DNA of 6,329 nt. Origin: Sphingomonadaceae bacterium. GTDB taxonomy: Bacteria > Pseudomonadota > Alphaproteobacteria > Sphingomonadales > Sphingomonadaceae. The notes below the pieces were generated by a model. That model saw nothing but the letters and a program-made list of their open reading frames with translations. It made no database searches and was not told the origin of the DNA. Made by a program: the position numbers and the translations under genes. The stretch is taken from assembly GCA_014380205.1 (NCBI GenBank), contig JACMKH010000440.1, positions 1 to 6,329 of the forward strand, written 5' to 3'. Positions 5,048 through 6,329 of this stretch are shown piece after piece (the stretch's first letter is position 1; each line of letters begins with the position of its first letter).

Positions 5048-6329
5048 CTACGCCGCCTCGCGCTTCCTCACGCCGGCTTCCTCGTTGAGCATTTCCGCAA
5101 GCAAAAACGCCAGCTCGATCGCCTGGCCCGCGTTGAGCCGCGGGTCGCAGTGGGTGTGGTAGCGGTCGGCGAGGTTCTGCTCGCTGACGTCCATCGCGCC
5201 GCCGGTGCATTCGGTGACGTTCTGGCCGGTCATCTCGCAGTGGATGCCGCCGCCGTGGGTCCCTTCGGCGCGGTGGACCGCGAAGAAGCCGCGGACCTCG
5301 GCGAGGATGCGCTCGAAGGGGCGGGTCTTGTAGCCGGTCGCGGCCTTGATCGTGTTGCCGTGCATCGGATCGCACGACCAGATCACGGGGTGGCCCGCGC
5401 GCTTGACCGCGCGGACCAGCGGGGGGAGGCCGCTTTCGACCTTGTCGTGGCCGAAGCGGCTGATCAGCGTGATTCGGCCGGGCTCGCGATCGGGGTCGAG
5501 CGTCTCGAGCAGGCGGAGCAGCGCGTCGGGATCGAGGCTCGGGCCGCACTTGATCCCGATCGGGTTGGCGAGGCCGCGGAAGAACTCGACATGCGCCGAG
5601 CCCTCGAAGCGCGTGCGGTCGCCGATCCACAGGAAATGCGCCGAGGCGCCGTACCATTGGCCGGTCTCGGGATCGCGCCGGGTGAGCGCCTGCTCATAGG
5701 GGAGGAGCAGCGCCTCGTGGCTGACGTAGAAGTTGGTGCCGCCGAGCTGGGGGACGTGGTCGGCGTCGATCCCGCAGGCGTGCATGAACTCGAGCGCGTC
5801 GGAGATGCGGTCGGCGAGCGCCTGGAATTTTTGGGTCCAGTCGCTGCGCTCCATGAAGTCGAGCGTCCAGCTGTGGACGCGGTGGAGGTTGGCGTGGCCG
5901 CCGCTCGCGAAGGCGCGGAGCAGGTTGAGCGTCGCGGCGGCCTGGGCGTAGGCGCGGAGCATGCGCTCGGGATCGGGGACGCGCGCGCCGGGCTCGAACG
6001 CGATGTCGTTGACGATGTCGCCGCGATAGGAGGGCAGGGCGACGCCGTCGACCTCCTCGGTCGCGGCCGAGCGCGGCTTGGCGAACTGCCCCGCCATCCG
6101 GCCGAGCTTCACCACCGGGCGCTTCGAGGCATAGGTGAGGACGACGGCCATCTGGAGGATGACGCGGAAGCTGTCGCGGATGTTGGCGGCGTTGAACTCG
6201 CCAAAGCTCTCGGCGCAGTCGCCGCCCTGGAGGAGGAAGGCGCGGCCGGCGGCGACCTCGGCGAGATCGGCCTTGAGGCGCCGGGCCTCGCCCGCGAAGA
6301 TCAGCGGCGGGAGCGACGCGAGGCGCGCC
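5048..6329 (-). CDS. aroG: Class II 3-deoxy-D-arabino-heptulosonate 7-phosphate (DAHP) synthase, N-terminus cut by the right edge
   Basis: The enzyme condenses phosphoenolpyruvate with erythrose 4-phosphate, the first step of the shikimate pathway to aromatic amino acids, in the cytoplasm. The sequence is of the plant/Mycobacterium class II type (PF01474). The visible 426 residues begin within [17 protein letters not shown] and include [12 protein letters not shown] (31-42), [45 protein letters not shown] and [18 protein letters not shown]. The four metal ligands known for this class are all present: the Cys of GGDCAE, the His of DPMHGN, a Glu in the [11 protein letters not shown] segment, and the Asp of CDPRLN. 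The family is usually about 450-460 residues, so roughly 30 N-terminal residues lie beyond 6329. The ATG at 6149-6151 is internal, because conserved sequence continues upstream of it. No chorismate mutase domain is fused. The aroG symbol follows mycobacterial usage. The 3' end is convergent with the TonB-C-like gene. Confidence 0.96.
   Translation of the reverse strand, partial: ARLASLPPLIFAGEARRLKADLAEVAAGRAFLLQGGDCAESFGEFNAANIRDSFRVILQMAVVLTYASKRPVVKLGRMAGQFAKPRSAATEEVDGVALPSYRGDIVNDIAFEPGARVPDPERMLRAYAQAAATLNLLRAFASGGHANLHRVHSWTLDFMERSDWTQKFQALADRISDALEFMHACGIDADHVPQLGGTNFYVSHEALLLPYEQALTRRDPETGQWYGASAHFLWIGDRTRFEGSAHVEFFRGLANPIGIKCGPSLDPDALLRLLETLDPDREPGRITLISRFGHDKVESGLPPLVRAVKRAGHPVIWSCDPMHGNTIKAATGYKTRPFERILAEVRGFFAVHRAEGTHGGGIHCEMTGQNVTECTGGAMDVSEQNLADRYHTHCDPRLNAGQAIELAFLLAEMLNEEAGVRKREAA

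Noticed and set aside
4869..5657. 262-codon minus-strand frame overlapping the DAHP synthase gene
   Set aside because: It is the +1 shadow of the DAHP synthase gene, an Arg/Pro-rich translation without recognisable sequence. The other frame encodes a fully conserved enzyme.
6149..6151. ATG as the start of the DAHP synthase
   Set aside because: Conserved class II sequence, including the metal-binding Cys in QGGDCAESF, continues upstream in frame to the window edge.
1..6329. tRNA, rRNA, CRISPR arrays, complete insertion sequences or integrase genes
   Set aside because: I saw no tRNA-like cloverleaf, spaced repeats, transposase motifs or terminal inverted repeats, so the low-GC segment has no visible mobility gene of its own.

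Overview
The window looks like chromosome of a high-GC alphaproteobacterium, probably a sphingomonad (Sphingomonas/Sphingopyxis-like). The reasons are a very strong G/C third-position bias in the housekeeping genes, an ArgJ and a class II DAHP synthase of alphaproteobacterial type, a small secreted TonB-C-like protein of a kind common in that order, and a candidate general-stress (EcfG-type) promoter. This assignment is inference from recognised sequence patterns.

Layout, left to right. The 5' end of argJ (arginine biosynthesis) runs leftwards out of the window from 268. Directly upstream of it is a palindromic element (281-342). Diverging to the right is a six-helix DUF1206 membrane protein (425-1219) with a candidate stress promoter and a good Shine-Dalgarno site. 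Composition then changes: after about 100 bp that look like the codon-biased tail of a lost minus-strand gene (1245-1340), an A/T-richer insert carries two overlapping plus-strand genes. These are a Panacea-domain protein (SocA/PanA antitoxin type, 1473-2027) and an unrecognised 235-residue protein (2014-2721). The arrangement is that of a toxin-antitoxin module, with the second gene as a possible undescribed toxin.

Convergent to this pair is a beta-class DNA amino-methyltransferase fused to an Mrr-like PD-(D/E)XK nuclease domain (4449 down to 2758). It resembles a one-polypeptide restriction-modification or defence protein. A single in-frame TGA at 3601-3603 interrupts it between the target-recognition region and the S-adenosylmethionine-binding motif, although the frame stays family-like on both sides. 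The target-recognition part (about 3510-4060) has different codon use from its flanks, as if it had been swapped in. The two right-hand genes are a small secreted TonB-C-like protein (4565-4945, plus strand) and a class II DAHP synthase (minus strand, first enzyme of the shikimate pathway, its N-terminus beyond the window). A strong hairpin separates their convergent 3' ends.

Taken together, this is a conserved metabolic backbone (argJ, DUF1206, DAHP synthase) interrupted by an accessory segment of about 3 kb. That segment holds a putative Panacea toxin-antitoxin pair next to a decaying or recently broken methyltransferase-nuclease.
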